DNA of 23,707 bases from Xylophilus ampelinus (GCF_901875635.1 NZ_CABFMN010000135.1:1-23707); one strand, 5' to 3'. Shown: positions 8,822 through 19,048, numbered from the stretch's first letter. The notes: a model not told the origin generated them from the letters alone. Numbers and translations: made by a program.

Positions 8822-10930
8822 TCAGAAGTTCCAACGGGCCAACGCTCGCACGCTGCGCGGCTCCATCGGATGCACATGGCGGTCGTCGATACCCGATCCG
8901 CAGGCACCGCTGACCACCTCGCGTGCCGAGCACGAGGCATACCAGTACTCGATGTCGTTGCCCTTCTTGCCGGTCAGATTGAACACCTGCAGCCCGAGCG
9001 TCAGTCGCCGGTTGACCGCGTAGGTCGCGCCGAAGTTCAACACCGTCAGCGAGCGTGAGCGCACGGTGTCCAGCGTGTCCAGTGCGCGCGGGCCCATGTA
9101 GCGCAGCCGCAAGGAACTGGTCCACGGCCCGTGCTGCCACACCACACCGGCCGCGATCACGCGCTCCACCGCGTTGTCGATGTAGTTGCCTTCGCCGTCG
9201 GGTGCCAGCCCGCGGAACCGGGCGCGCGACAGGGCCGCATCGGCTTCGAGGCGCCAGTGCGGATCGACCTGCCAGCGCAACGTGGCCTCGATGCCCCGTC
9301 GCTTGCTCCCGCGCCCGGGCTCCGTCGTGCCGGCATCGCCGACGTACACCAGTTCGGAGTCGAGCTGCAGTTGCCACAGGGCGGCAGTCATGGTGAGACT
9401 TTCCCTCGGCTGGTAGCGCCAGCCGACTTCAGCGCCCCTCCCCTTGACCAGCGCAGGCACGCGCTGCGCGGCGTCGCCGCTCTGCGGATCAACCGTGATG
9501 GTCGCGCCGCGCACGTCGTTGCTGTGGAAGCCGACGCCGGCGTTGAGGTACAGCTCGTGCGCGCGCGCCACGGTCCAAGCCAGACCGGCCTTGGGGCTGA
9601 GCTGCGAATCGTGGCCGCGTCCGCTGTTGGCGGCGCCGAACACCGGCTCACGACCCTGCACCTCGTAGCGCAGCCAGTCGCCGCGCAGTCCCACATAGCC
9701 ACGGACGGTGTCGGTGAAGTTGACGAGTTGCTGGCCGTAGACCGAAACGAGATCCTGCGACACCTGGTCGTCACGCACCGTGCCGATGCGCCCGCGGGCC
9801 ACGGTCGGGTACAGGCCCACCTCGCCGATGCGGTCGCCACGCCACTGGGCGCCGAAGCTCAGGATGCCGTCCAGGCCGCCGAGCTTCACGGGTCGCATGT
9901 GCGAAGCCTGCGCGCCGAACACGCGGCGCCGGTCGGTCTGCTCGAACTGGTCGCCCTGCTCGGGGTTGTTGAGGAAATAGGTGAAGTCCGAGAACAGGTC
10001 GAAGCGGTAGTCGATCGCATAGGCGCTGAACTTCGTCTCGCCCTCCGGTCCCTTGTCGAACCACTGGCCCGACAGCGAAAGCCTGCGCGTGCGGCCACCA
10101 TCGGTGGGGTTCAAGCTGCCGAAGCGCGAGAGCTCGCCGCTGTCGATCAGCCGCTCTGGCACCTGATCGGTCGAGTTCCAGCGGCTCTGGTAGGCCATGC
10201 CGGTCAGGCTGAAGCCACGAGAGGGCGTGCCTTGCGAATAGCGCAGCACTGCATTGGCCTTGCGCAACCGCTCGGGCACGTCCCAAGGGCCGTTGTTGCC
10301 TTCGAGCTCGATGGCGCCGAGCCAGGTCTGGTCCTGCACCGTGCGCGAGCCGGCCGCCAACATGCGGCGGAAGTTGTGCGAACCGAGCGTCACCTCGGCG
10401 AATGGGTTGTCGAGCGCGCTCACATAGTCGAGCGACGCGCTGCCCGCGAGCGAGAAGTCGCCGCTGTCGGCGAAGTACGGCCCCTTGCGATAGCGCACCC
10501 CCGAGACCAGCTCCGGAATGAGGAAGTTGAGGTCGGCGAAGCCCTGTCCGTGGCCGTGCGTCGGCATGTTGACCGGCATGCCGTCGACGGTGACGGCGAA
10601 GTCGGTGCCGTGGTCGAGGTTGAACCCTCGCAGGAAATACTGGTTGGCCTTGCCGTCGCCCGAGTGCTGCGTGGCGACGACGCCCGGGACGGCCTCGACG
10701 ATGTCACCGGGCCGGAGCTTCGGGCGGGACTGGAAGGATGCTTTCTCGGCCGCGCCTTCGCTGGCGCTGTCGGCGGAGCCGATCGTCGCGTCGCGCGGTC
10801 CCTGGACCTGCACCTGCGGCAGGTGCGTCTGTGGCGTCGCGCTTGCCGGTGCCTGTGCCGGCGCCAGCCCGGCGAAGCCCGCCAGGGTCGCGCAGCAGGC
10901 CACGCCGGACGCACGTTTCCATCTCTTCAT
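8822..10930 (-). CDS. TonB-dependent outer-membrane receptor, probably for a nickel chelate
   Basis: A 702-residue outer-membrane receptor. Residues 1-27 form a signal peptide (basic MKRWKR, hydrophobic core, cleavage after AQA). The plug domain runs from about 70 to 175 (LRPGDIVEAVPGVVATQHSG, NQYFLRGFNLDHGTDF, VDGMPVNMPTHGHGQG, then FLIPELVSGVRYRKGPY). The remainder is a beta-barrel ending in the canonical aromatic residue (RWNF). The HGHG cluster in the plug suits metal or metallophore recognition. Such receptors import substrates using TonB/ExbBD energy; none of those genes is in the window. The nickel assignment rests on the nikR gene upstream on the same strand and on the NikR-type palindrome at 10945-10973 before its start, and is otherwise inference. 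The start at 10930 has only a weak GAGAAG ribosome-binding site. Confidence 0.9.
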   Translation of the reverse strand: MKRWKRASGVACCATLAGFAGLAPAQAPASATPQTHLPQVQVQGPRDATIGSADSASEGAAEKASFQSRPKLRPGDIVEAVPGVVATQHSGDGKANQYFLRGFNLDHGTDFAVTVDGMPVNMPTHGHGQGFADLNFLIPELVSGVRYRKGPYFADSGDFSLAGSASLDYVSALDNPFAEVTLGSHNFRRMLAAGSRTVQDQTWLGAIELEGNNGPWDVPERLRKANAVLRYSQGTPSRGFSLTGMAYQSRWNSTDQVPERLIDSGELSRFGSLNPTDGGRTRRLSLSGQWFDKGPEGETKFSAYAIDYRFDLFSDFTYFLNNPEQGDQFEQTDRRRVFGAQASHMRPVKLGGLDGILSFGAQWRGDRIGEVGLYPTVARGRIGTVRDDQVSQDLVSVYGQQLVNFTDTVRGYVGLRGDWLRYEVQGREPVFGAANSGRGHDSQLSPKAGLAWTVARAHELYLNAGVGFHSNDVRGATITVDPQSGDAAQRVPALVKGRGAEVGWRYQPRESLTMTAALWQLQLDSELVYVGDAGTTEPGRGSKRRGIEATLRWQVDPHWRLEADAALSRARFRGLAPDGEGNYIDNAVERVIAAGVVWQHGPWTSSLRLRYMGPRALDTLDTVRSRSLTVLNFGATYAVNRRLTLGLQVFNLTGKKGNDIEYWYASCSAREVVSGACGSGIDDRHVHPMEPRSVRALARWNF

Positions 10931-10944
10931 CTTCTCGTTGCCTG

Positions 10945-10973
10945 TGTATGAATATTTGTGAATTGTTCATACA
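10945..10973. promoter_or_regulatory. Predicted NikR operator upstream of the TonB-dependent receptor
   Basis: Perfect 8-base inverted arms TGTATGAA (10945-10952) and TTCATACA (10966-10973) flank 13 bases. This contains GTATGA-N15-TCATAC, against the E. coli NikR operator GTATGA-N16-TCATAC, so the half-sites are identical and the spacing is one base shorter. It lies 15-43 bases upstream of the receptor start codon, where nickel-bound NikR would block transcription. No second copy was seen upstream of nikR. Confidence 0.85.
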
Positions 10974-11045
10974 TTTCGACGAAGTGGGATACGCCATTTG
11001 GCCCCGGTGAGGCGAGGTGGGCCGCCGGGGCGCTCCTCCCGGTCC

Positions 11046-11543
11046 CTAGTTCAGAGGCCTGTAATGCGTGTGCGGCGCGCCGCCGTGCGTGTGTCGATGG
11101 CCGTGCGCATCCAGCGGCACGAGGTGGATGTTGCCGTGGCGCACGCCGCGCAGCGCGACCAGTTGCTGCGCACAGGCCTGCACTGCCGCGGTGGGGCCTC
11201 GCAGAACCACGGTTTCGAGGCAGTGGTCGTGGTCCAGGTGCGTGTGCAGGCTGGTGATGACCAGGTCGTGGTGGTCGTGCTGCAGGCCCAGCACGCGCGA
11301 GGTCACCGTCTGTTCGTGGTGGTCGTAGACGTAGCTCACGCTTGCCACGCACCAGGTCACCAGGGGCGCCTTCTTTCCTCCTCGACCGGCGCCGGGGTCG
11401 GCCTGCCCCAGGGTATCGCTTCCCAATCTCGAACGGATGAGGTCGCGCACGGCCTCCGATCGGTTCACGTAACCCTTGTCGGCGATCAGGCGGTCGAATT
11501 GATCGGCGAGTGCGTCGTCCAGCGAAATGGTGAAGCGTTGCAT
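11046..11543 (-). CDS. nikR: Nickel-responsive transcriptional regulator NikR
   Basis: A 165-residue ribbon-helix-helix repressor that binds DNA when loaded with nickel. The N-terminal DNA-binding domain (MQRFTISLDDALADQFDRLI, then GYVNRSEAVRDLIRSRL) closely follows E. coli NikR. The C-terminal ACT-like domain holds the four expected nickel ligands: H89 (QHDHHD), H100 and H102 (LHTH) and C108 (DHDHC), plus the family ending LRGVRHGNIHLVPL. The ATG at 11543 starts exactly like family members; the frame is open nine codons further without similarity. Two oddities: the linker after the RHH domain is about a dozen residues longer than in E. coli, and a His-rich tail (HGHRHTHGGAPHTHY, 147-161) extends past the usual end. 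It lies 115 bases upstream of the receptor gene and is its likely regulator. Confidence 0.97.
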   Translation of the reverse strand: MQRFTISLDDALADQFDRLIADKGYVNRSEAVRDLIRSRLGSDTLGQADPGAGRGGKKAPLVTWCVASVSYVYDHHEQTVTSRVLGLQHDHHDLVITSLHTHLDHDHCLETVVLRGPTAAVQACAQQLVALRGVRHGNIHLVPLDAHGHRHTHGGAPHTHYRPLN

Positions 11544-11890
11544 CGTCGCATTGTGCGATGCGGGCCGCACTGCAACTCAATCCTGCGCGCAGCGAGCTGC
11601 GACTCCGGCAACGAACTCCCCGAACTCCCAGGCTGCTAAAAAAAAGCCGATCTCGCTTGCACGCCACCTTCCATGAGCATGGGCGATGGCCTGGCCACAC
11701 GTTTGCCCCCATGGCCTACACGCCTGGCCTGCCCTACGATGGAAGATGGAAGGGCTCGACCGCGACTGGGTGCGCGTCTTTGCAGGCGCGCAGCAAGATT
11801 CGACTGGGACTGGCCAAAAGATGAAGACTTCCAGGCCCTGAACGGCTGTCGCACCGCTGAGGCTCCTGGCTACTCTGACGGAGTCGAGCG
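11544..11890. other. Intergenic region between nikR and the hypothetical gene at 11891
   Basis: This 347-base divergent gap should carry promoters for nikR (minus) and the following plus-strand gene. It contains an A8 run at about 11638-11646 and several short open frames that show no protein-like character. No NikR-type GTATGA/TCATAC pair is present here. I see no RNA gene. Confidence 0.5.
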
Positions 11891-12394
11891 ATGCGTGTGC
11901 ATCCAGAGCGTTTGACAGAGCACGACCACCTGCTCGCCGAGTCCGGACGGATCACCGCTGTGTCGCGCCAAGCAGCGCGGGGGTGCCGAGCTGTTATCAA
12001 GCGAGTAGAGCATGAACTCGCGCGTGCTCGTGCCACCTGGCAAGAGCTTCAACTGCAACGCGCGCGGCTCCAAAGCGGCGGTGCTGCCATGCTCCGTCAC
12101 GGTTGTCGGCCATTGACGCCAGCCGGTCCAAGGGAGTGCGGCCCCGCGAACGCCAAGGACGCCGATCCCGGATTGCTCACGGTTCTTCAGCGCACAGCGC
12201 TCAAGCACTGCATAAACGGCGGCACGTTGGCAAAGTTTGGACTCAAGGGGATTCCCGCCGAGCTCACCCAGCGGGTGCTGGCCTGCTCCGTTCACACTGT
12301 GAAGTCACTTGAGCGACGACGATTGATCGAGCGCGCCGAGCCGGCGCAGTACAGGCTCACGGAGTGGGGGCGCTTGACTGCGCAAGCTTTGTAA
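11891..12394 (+). CDS. Hypothetical protein with a possible C-terminal winged-helix domain
   Basis: A 167-residue protein not recognised as a named family. The N-terminal third is charged and helical, possibly coiled coil (AARGCRAVIKRVEHELARARA, then TWQELQLQRARL). A Pro/Gly-rich linker follows at about 68-90. The last 70 residues read as a small winged helix (LLTVLQRTALKHCINGG, IPAELTQRVLACSVHTVKSLERRRLIERAEP, QYRLTEWGRLTAQAL): recognition helix then a beta-wing ending in YRLTEWG, as in DNA-binding regulators of phage and plasmid type. The ATG has GGAG 7 bases upstream. It is a single gene with no evident operon partner. A DNA-binding role is inference. Confidence 0.65.
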   Translation: MRVHPERLTEHDHLLAESGRITAVSRQAARGCRAVIKRVEHELARARATWQELQLQRARLQSGGAAMLRHGCRPLTPAGPRECGPANAKDADPGLLTVLQRTALKHCINGGTLAKFGLKGIPAELTQRVLACSVHTVKSLERRRLIERAEPAQYRLTEWGRLTAQAL

Positions 12395-12919
12395 GAAGAA
12401 TTGCGCAGCACGGTCCTGGTGGGGCGGTGCGCCGATCCGAGCCGCGTCGCGAACGGCATTCCGGAATAGAGGCGCCTCCCCCAAACTCAGCGGCCAAGGG
12501 TCATCTTGCCATTCCTGCTCCTTGGCCTCCTCGGCCCCTCGACAACGCTTCGGCTTTGACCCGACCAGATCCGAGCCCGCAAATATCGACCCTGTGTCCG
12601 CAGTCATGATCCTGTGCCCTCGCCCAGCGGTCCATGGCGGCTTGCCATCCCTCAAGAGGCGGCGCGGGATCAGGCTCTGCTCCAGCAAGCTTTGGTAGAC
12701 CGTTTGCGCCTCGCTCCCTTCGGCCAGGGTCCGCGCGACTGGAGAGTGCACGCACCGCAGAAATTGCAGGCCTCTTCGTGGAATGACATGCGTAGGACTT
12801 CTGTTCTACAGAAGTCCTGCGATCTGCTTTCTAGGCTGTCATTTGCAAGCCGCTCAAGCAGCGTGGATCCCTAGTCCGCTTCGGCTTGCTTGGCTCCCCA
12901 TGCGGTTGGCCTTTTTATT
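12395..12919. other. Long intergenic region with one strong hairpin
   Basis: About 525 bases without a gene I can support. Open frames exist on both strands (the longest, minus 12305-12751, overlaps the previous gene and has no ribosome-binding site or known motif). The standout element is the hairpin at 12791-12821, described separately. The stretch near 12890-12920 lies just downstream of the minus-strand gene that ends at 12920. Confidence 0.45.
12791..12821. repeat. Near-perfect 14-bp inverted repeat (hairpin)
   Basis: Arms CGTAGGACTTCTGT (12791-12804) and ACAGAAGTCCTGCG (12808-12821) pair over 14 positions with a single T/G wobble and a 3-base TCT loop. No T-run follows on the plus strand (GATCTGCTTTC), so it is not a classical intrinsic terminator. 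It contains the GTAGGAC heptamer also seen near ku/ligD. It could be an operator, a transcript-stabilising hairpin or a small dispersed palindrome. Confidence 0.8.
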
Positions 12920-13165
12920 TCAGCGCGACCCGGAACGCAGGCGCTTGCGGAACGCCAGGTAGGCAGCGATCAGGGCGGCGTCCTTAGAGGGATAGCTTTC
13001 GTCGTCTGCAGGCAGTTCCACGTAGCGATTGGACCCGGCGCTGCTGGCAATGTAGACCCAGCAGAACTCGTCTTCGCCCACCGCATGGACGGCGATGCCG
13101 GTGACCACGTACGAGGGCGATCCCTCCTCCGAGGGAGATGAGTGGGTGGTCCGCGCTTCAGGCAT
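12920..13165 (-). CDS. Small hypothetical protein
   Basis: An 81-residue acidic protein with no recognised family. It has a predicted beta-rich centre (YVVTGIAVHAVGEDEFCWVYI, then RYVELPADDESYPSKDAAL) followed by a helix (IAAYLAFRKRLRSGSR). Codon use favours G/C in third positions, in contrast to the plus-strand frame across the same bases. The ribosome-binding site before the ATG at 13165 is weak. It is divergent from the small gene at 13369, with 203 bases between them. Function unknown. Confidence 0.55.
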   Translation of the reverse strand: MPEARTTHSSPSEEGSPSYVVTGIAVHAVGEDEFCWVYIASSAGSNRYVELPADDESYPSKDAALIAAYLAFRKRLRSGSR

Positions 13166-13368
13166 GGCGAAGTTTGCTGCTCAATGCTCCCCGCCGAAAA
13201 GACATTCCTCACGAAATCAGCAGCGCGCTGCGAGCGCGCCGTGTGCTTCATAGAGCATGAAGTGATTCACGTTCGATTCACAAAATGCTACCGCATATGG
13301 ACTTGTCCTACAAAGCATTAGCTCGTCGGTACCTCAACTTATTGGCACCACGATGAGACGGAGGTGTC

Positions 13369-13563
13369 ATGGAACATTCGCATCCGCTTGGAGACGATTT
13401 TGCCCGATGGGTGGAACTGACGGATGACTACGAGGCGCGTCTGGCGCATGCCTCGCCCGAGGAGATGCCTGATCGCAACGGGCTTGCCAGCCTGGCCCGG
13501 CACCTGCGCGAACTGGCCCGGTCGGCCGCCACGTGGAACCACAAGCCGGGCGTGGCCCACTAA
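13369..13563 (+). CDS. Small conserved hypothetical protein, paralogue of the product at 8447-8629
   Basis: A 64-residue protein sharing about 26 of 47 aligned positions with the small protein next to the ligase fragment (HPLGDDFARWVELTDDYEAR here against HPLGPEFARWAEMTDKYRSR there). Predicted helical, acidic at the start and basic at the end; no signal peptide or membrane segment. A strong ribosome-binding site, GGAGG, lies 4 bases before the ATG. The next gene starts 17 bases downstream on the same strand, suggesting an operon. Function unknown; the paired occurrence argues for a real family with a conserved role. Confidence 0.8.
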   Translation: MEHSHPLGDDFARWVELTDDYEARLAHASPEEMPDRNGLASLARHLRELARSAATWNHKPGVAH

Positions 13564-13580
13564 GGGCCGGCCGCTCAAAG

Positions 13581-13934
13581 ATGGCTCTACTCACATTCGG
13601 CCCCGGCCTGAAGCTGTCCAAGGCCCCGCAGTTCGAAGCGCGTTTCCGTCTGGGTCAGGCCGCGCCGGTGACCGGTATCTACCAGTGCGTCGGTTGCGGC
13701 TTCGAGATCGTCCGCGTGGCCACCAGGCTTCTGCAGTCGCGAGGCGATCCCGGACTGCCACGCCACCCGCGTGAATGTCCACAGATGTCATGGCGCCTGC
13801 TGGCGCAGGCAGAACAGAAGCCAAAGCCAATACCTGCAACAGCTGCGCACAAACTCCAACTCGCTGCCAAAGACCCGACGCATCAGCCTGCCATGCAATA
13901 CGCAGCTAGGTCACCTGCACAACCAGCACCATGA
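13581..13934 (+). CDS. Small protein with a zinc-ribbon-like CxxC motif
   Basis: A 117-residue protein. Residues 1-75 look like a compact domain: MALLTFGPGLKLSKAPQFEA, then GIYQCVGCGFEIV with C36 and C39, and HPRECPQMSWRLLAQ with H62 and C66, which together could bind zinc. The last 40 residues are Pro/Ala/Gln-rich and probably disordered. I recall similar short proteins (GIYxCxGCG...W-L) in Burkholderiales, but cannot assign a function. The frame is open 16 codons further upstream across the previous stop; the ATG at 13581 is preferred because the domain starts there and it gives a 17-base gap to the previous gene. The ribosome-binding site is weak, so translation may be coupled. Confidence 0.65.
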   Translation: MALLTFGPGLKLSKAPQFEARFRLGQAAPVTGIYQCVGCGFEIVRVATRLLQSRGDPGLPRHPRECPQMSWRLLAQAEQKPKPIPATAAHKLQLAAKDPTHQPAMQYAARSPAQPAP

Positions 13935-14049
13935 CTCTGCTGATTGGGAAGCGACCGGCTGACAGTCTTGTGGCGTCGTGGTGCGGCAGTCTTCGTATGG
14001 CAGTTTTTTTTGGGCTGTAGTGACGCCGGCGCAGAGCCCTTTGAGCTAC

Positions 14050-14148
14050 ATGACTTCTCTGCCGGACAAGGAACGATTCGACACCGGGGACGAGGCTTGG
14101 GTAGCCGGCTACCTGTTCATGCGCAAGAGATTGCGTACGCGCGGATAA
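14050..14148 (+). CDS. Possible 32-residue small protein
   Basis: A short frame in the 387-base gap before dnaE2 reads MTSLPDKERFDTGDEAWVAG and ends YLFMRKRLRTRG. It has an acidic amphipathic first half and a basic end, is unlike the surrounding noise frames, and uses mostly G/C third positions. The ribosome-binding site is weak (GAG about 6 bases upstream). No family is recognised. It may be a real small protein, the remnant of a larger gene, or chance. The rest of the gap contains a T8 run near 14004-14011 and the LexA box at its end. Confidence 0.35.
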   Translation: MTSLPDKERFDTGDEAWVAGYLFMRKRLRTRG

Positions 14149-14321
14149 GCGAAGCAAATGCCGGGGCGACTTGCCTGAACCTGAGCGAGGGGACATGAAG
14201 TCGTGCCGACCATCGCTCAGCTGACGCTTGGCGCTGGGGCGCAACAGAGCATGTCGCACTGCAGCGAACGATTTTGTGTAACGGTCGACGCTTTTAAGGC
14301 CGAGTTGGGAATACTGTATGG

Positions 14322-17528
<3,207 letters not shown>

Positions 17529-17638
17529 CGATCCATGACCGCTTAAGACTGTGAGCAGCCGGTCGTTTCTCCGAAGATGAACGACTGCTGCCTGAAAGAG
17601 TGGCCAGTCGAGCCCTGCCGCAGGCTGGTTCGAAGAGC

Positions 17639-17842
17639 TCAAGACCTGACACGACCAGCGTGGTTACCCTTGGACAGACGTGTCGAGAGCGCGCGCTGAG
17701 CGTACGCGAGCTGCGTGGCCAAGTCATGGTGATGCCTTGCCTTGATGGCCTCGATGTCCGCATTCAGCCAATGCGTCAGCTCCTTCCTGCCGAGAAAGCG
17801 GGCGATGGACAGCACGGCGGCTGCTATTGAGCCGTCCGCCAA
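17639..17842 (-). CDS. Small hypothetical protein with TTG start
   Basis: In the 556-base gap between dnaE2 and the RiPP operon, one minus-strand frame looks coding: 67 residues with a helical core (SIAAAVLSIARFLGRKELTH, then WLNADIEAIKARHHHDLATQ and LAYAQRALSTRL) and mostly G/C third positions. The first codon is TTG, with GAGG 4 bases upstream and an in-frame TGA just before it, so the N-terminus is fixed there if the gene is real. No family is recognised. It could also be the remnant of a longer gene. From 17843 to 18084 I see no gene; the promoter of the RiPP operon should lie there. Confidence 0.45.
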   Translation of the reverse strand: MADGSIAAAVLSIARFLGRKELTHWLNADIEAIKARHHHDLATQLAYAQRALSTRLSKGNHAGRVRS

Positions 17843-18084
17843 TACGCCTCAGATCCACGTCACGAGCATCTCACGCAGATGCTTACGCGAGCATATCGCC
17901 CGGCCCCGGCATGCCGAAGTGGATGGCCAAACATTCGGTCGTTGAGTCGTGCGGACATGCCGCATCGGTGCATGCCCGCGATCAACTGTCCGGCGTATCG
18001 GCAGCGCGTGGAATCGGAGAACTAGCCCACCCTCGATCGATACGCTTTCCTGCTACATTTCTCTGAAAAACACCGGAGCAAGGA

Positions 18085-18303
18085 ATGACCACTCAGCATG
18101 GCGATGGCGCCAAGTCCGAAGCCGCCCTCACTCTCGAAGATCTGATGCAGAGCGAATCCGCAGTGCTGCGTCGCATCAACGAAGAATTCCAGCAGGACGA
18201 GGGTAACGCGATGGCATCGCACAACTCGACCACGAACGGTCACAACTCGTCCGGTACGCACACATCCCACACATCCGCGATCGGCGAGAACGTGCTGAAG
18301 TGA
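18085..18303 (+). CDS. RiPP precursor peptide with four His-X-Ser motifs
   Basis: A 72-residue peptide that reads as a leader plus core. The leader (about 1-40) is acidic and helical (LTLEDLMQSESAVLRRINEE at 15-34). The C-terminal part is Gly/Asn/Ser/Thr/His-rich with HNS at 46-48, HNS at 53-55, HTS at 59-61 and HTS at 62-64, ending AIGENVLK. There is no Phe, Tyr, Trp or Cys after residue 35, so His is the only aromatic side chain in the core. GGAG lies 6 bases before the ATG. The next four genes encode modification enzymes in tight order, which supports the precursor role. In FxsB-type systems the precursor carries Phe-X-Ser; here His-X-Ser takes its place (inference). It differs from the named HxsABCD system because only one radical SAM gene is present. 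Confidence 0.85.
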   Translation: MTTQHGDGAKSEAALTLEDLMQSESAVLRRINEEFQQDEGNAMASHNSTTNGHNSSGTHTSHTSAIGENVLK

Positions 18304-18307
18304 TCCT

Positions 18308-19048
18308 GTGCTACAGCATAAGGCCGGCTTTTCGCCGGCCAGCTTCCTCGCGACCGTCGTAAAACTCTGCGCGCGCGACGGCAACATTGCCGTGATTCCC
18401 GAGGCTGCTCGTTTCGCCTCTGGGAGGAAGCACGTCCTGCGGATCGTGATTCCGACCGGCGCGCGTGACGAGTACATCGGCGAGATGACGGCAGTGGGGG
18501 TCTTCGCTACGGCACGCGAACTTGCCATCGAGGCCTCGGACGGTAGCTGGAGCACGATCGGAGGTGAGGCTTCGCCGCCCGCCGCGCCGAGACCGGACTC
18601 CGGGCTCGTAGGGCTGTATCTGGCTCGCGACGCGGCGACCTCCCGCGCAGTCGCGTCCGCCGATGCAGAGGATTCGGGCGCCGCAGGCGAGCTTTTCGGC
18701 TATCCGGCGTGCTGCGTGGCGGCGGTCGGCGAACTCGGTGCGGCGGCCGGCGCCTGGCCGCAGGCTCTGGTCGAGCGCAGCGGGAGCCCGGACGGCTGGT
18801 CGGCCGCCGCCAACCGCATCGTCGCGGACTGGGGCGCGGTGCCGCCCGTGGGCGAACTCTTCCCATGCTCGCTGGCGTGCAGCCATGCGATCCGCATCGG
18901 TCATGAGGGGCACCATGCGCTAGCGTCCTTCGGGCTTCACCGCTTGGCGCAGCGCATCAGGGATGAAGCGACGCGCGGCTGGCTGCTCTCGGGTGGGCGC
19001 GCGCGTCCCTCTACCGGCGAAGGCGCCATGGCGCTCGCTTGGCGATAG
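18308..19048 (+). CDS. RiPP operon protein with GYPACC...FPCSxxC four-cysteine domain
   Basis: A 246-residue protein without a confidently named family. The C-terminal domain begins near residue 100 (GLVGLYLARD, ADAEDSGAAGELFGYPACC with C135 and C136) and continues to FPCSLACSHAIRIG with C187 and C191. The CC plus CxxxC pattern suggests a bound metal or Fe-S cluster and is reminiscent of DUF483-type domains. The same arrangement forms the end of the last operon gene (LGIPACC...FPCSPTC), so the two are paralogous. The N-terminal half (FLATVVKLCARDGNIAVIPE) is unassigned. The GTG at 18308, 4 bases after the precursor stop, is the longest start, but the hairpin at 18322-18340 overlaps it and there is no ribosome-binding site, so the true start may be later. 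The gene overlaps or abuts the radical SAM gene. Confidence 0.75.
   Translation: MLQHKAGFSPASFLATVVKLCARDGNIAVIPEAARFASGRKHVLRIVIPTGARDEYIGEMTAVGVFATARELAIEASDGSWSTIGGEASPPAAPRPDSGLVGLYLARDAATSRAVASADAEDSGAAGELFGYPACCVAAVGELGAAAGAWPQALVERSGSPDGWSAAANRIVADWGAVPPVGELFPCSLACSHAIRIGHEGHHALASFGLHRLAQRIRDEATRGWLLSGGRARPSTGEGAMALAWR
18322..18340. other. GC-rich hairpin just after the precursor gene
   Basis: Perfect 7-base arms GGCCGGC and GCCGGCC enclose the loop TTTTC, 18 bases after the precursor stop. No T-run follows, so it is not a full terminator. Hairpins after RiPP precursor genes commonly raise precursor mRNA over enzyme mRNA by partial termination or by blocking 3' decay; that role here is inference. 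It lies inside the longest reading of the next gene. Confidence 0.6.

Noticed and set aside
8840..10951. Long plus-strand open frame at 9131-10951 opposite the TonB-dependent receptor
   Set aside because: It is the antisense shadow of a clear receptor gene in high-GC DNA; its translation has no family features and low-complexity His/Arg/Ala content.
11636..11660. A8 run read on the minus strand as a terminator
   Set aside because: The only stem next to it is about four base pairs (AAGC/GCTT), too weak to support.
12305..12751. Minus-strand frame of 148 codons in the gap after the winged-helix gene
   Set aside because: Overlaps the end of a better-supported plus-strand gene, has no ribosome-binding site before its GTG and no recognisable motif. 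Some segments look protein-like, so it is not fully excluded.
13995..14015. T8 run as an intrinsic terminator after the zinc-ribbon gene
   Set aside because: No stem of useful length precedes the run; the nearby GGCAGT copies are direct, not inverted, repeats.
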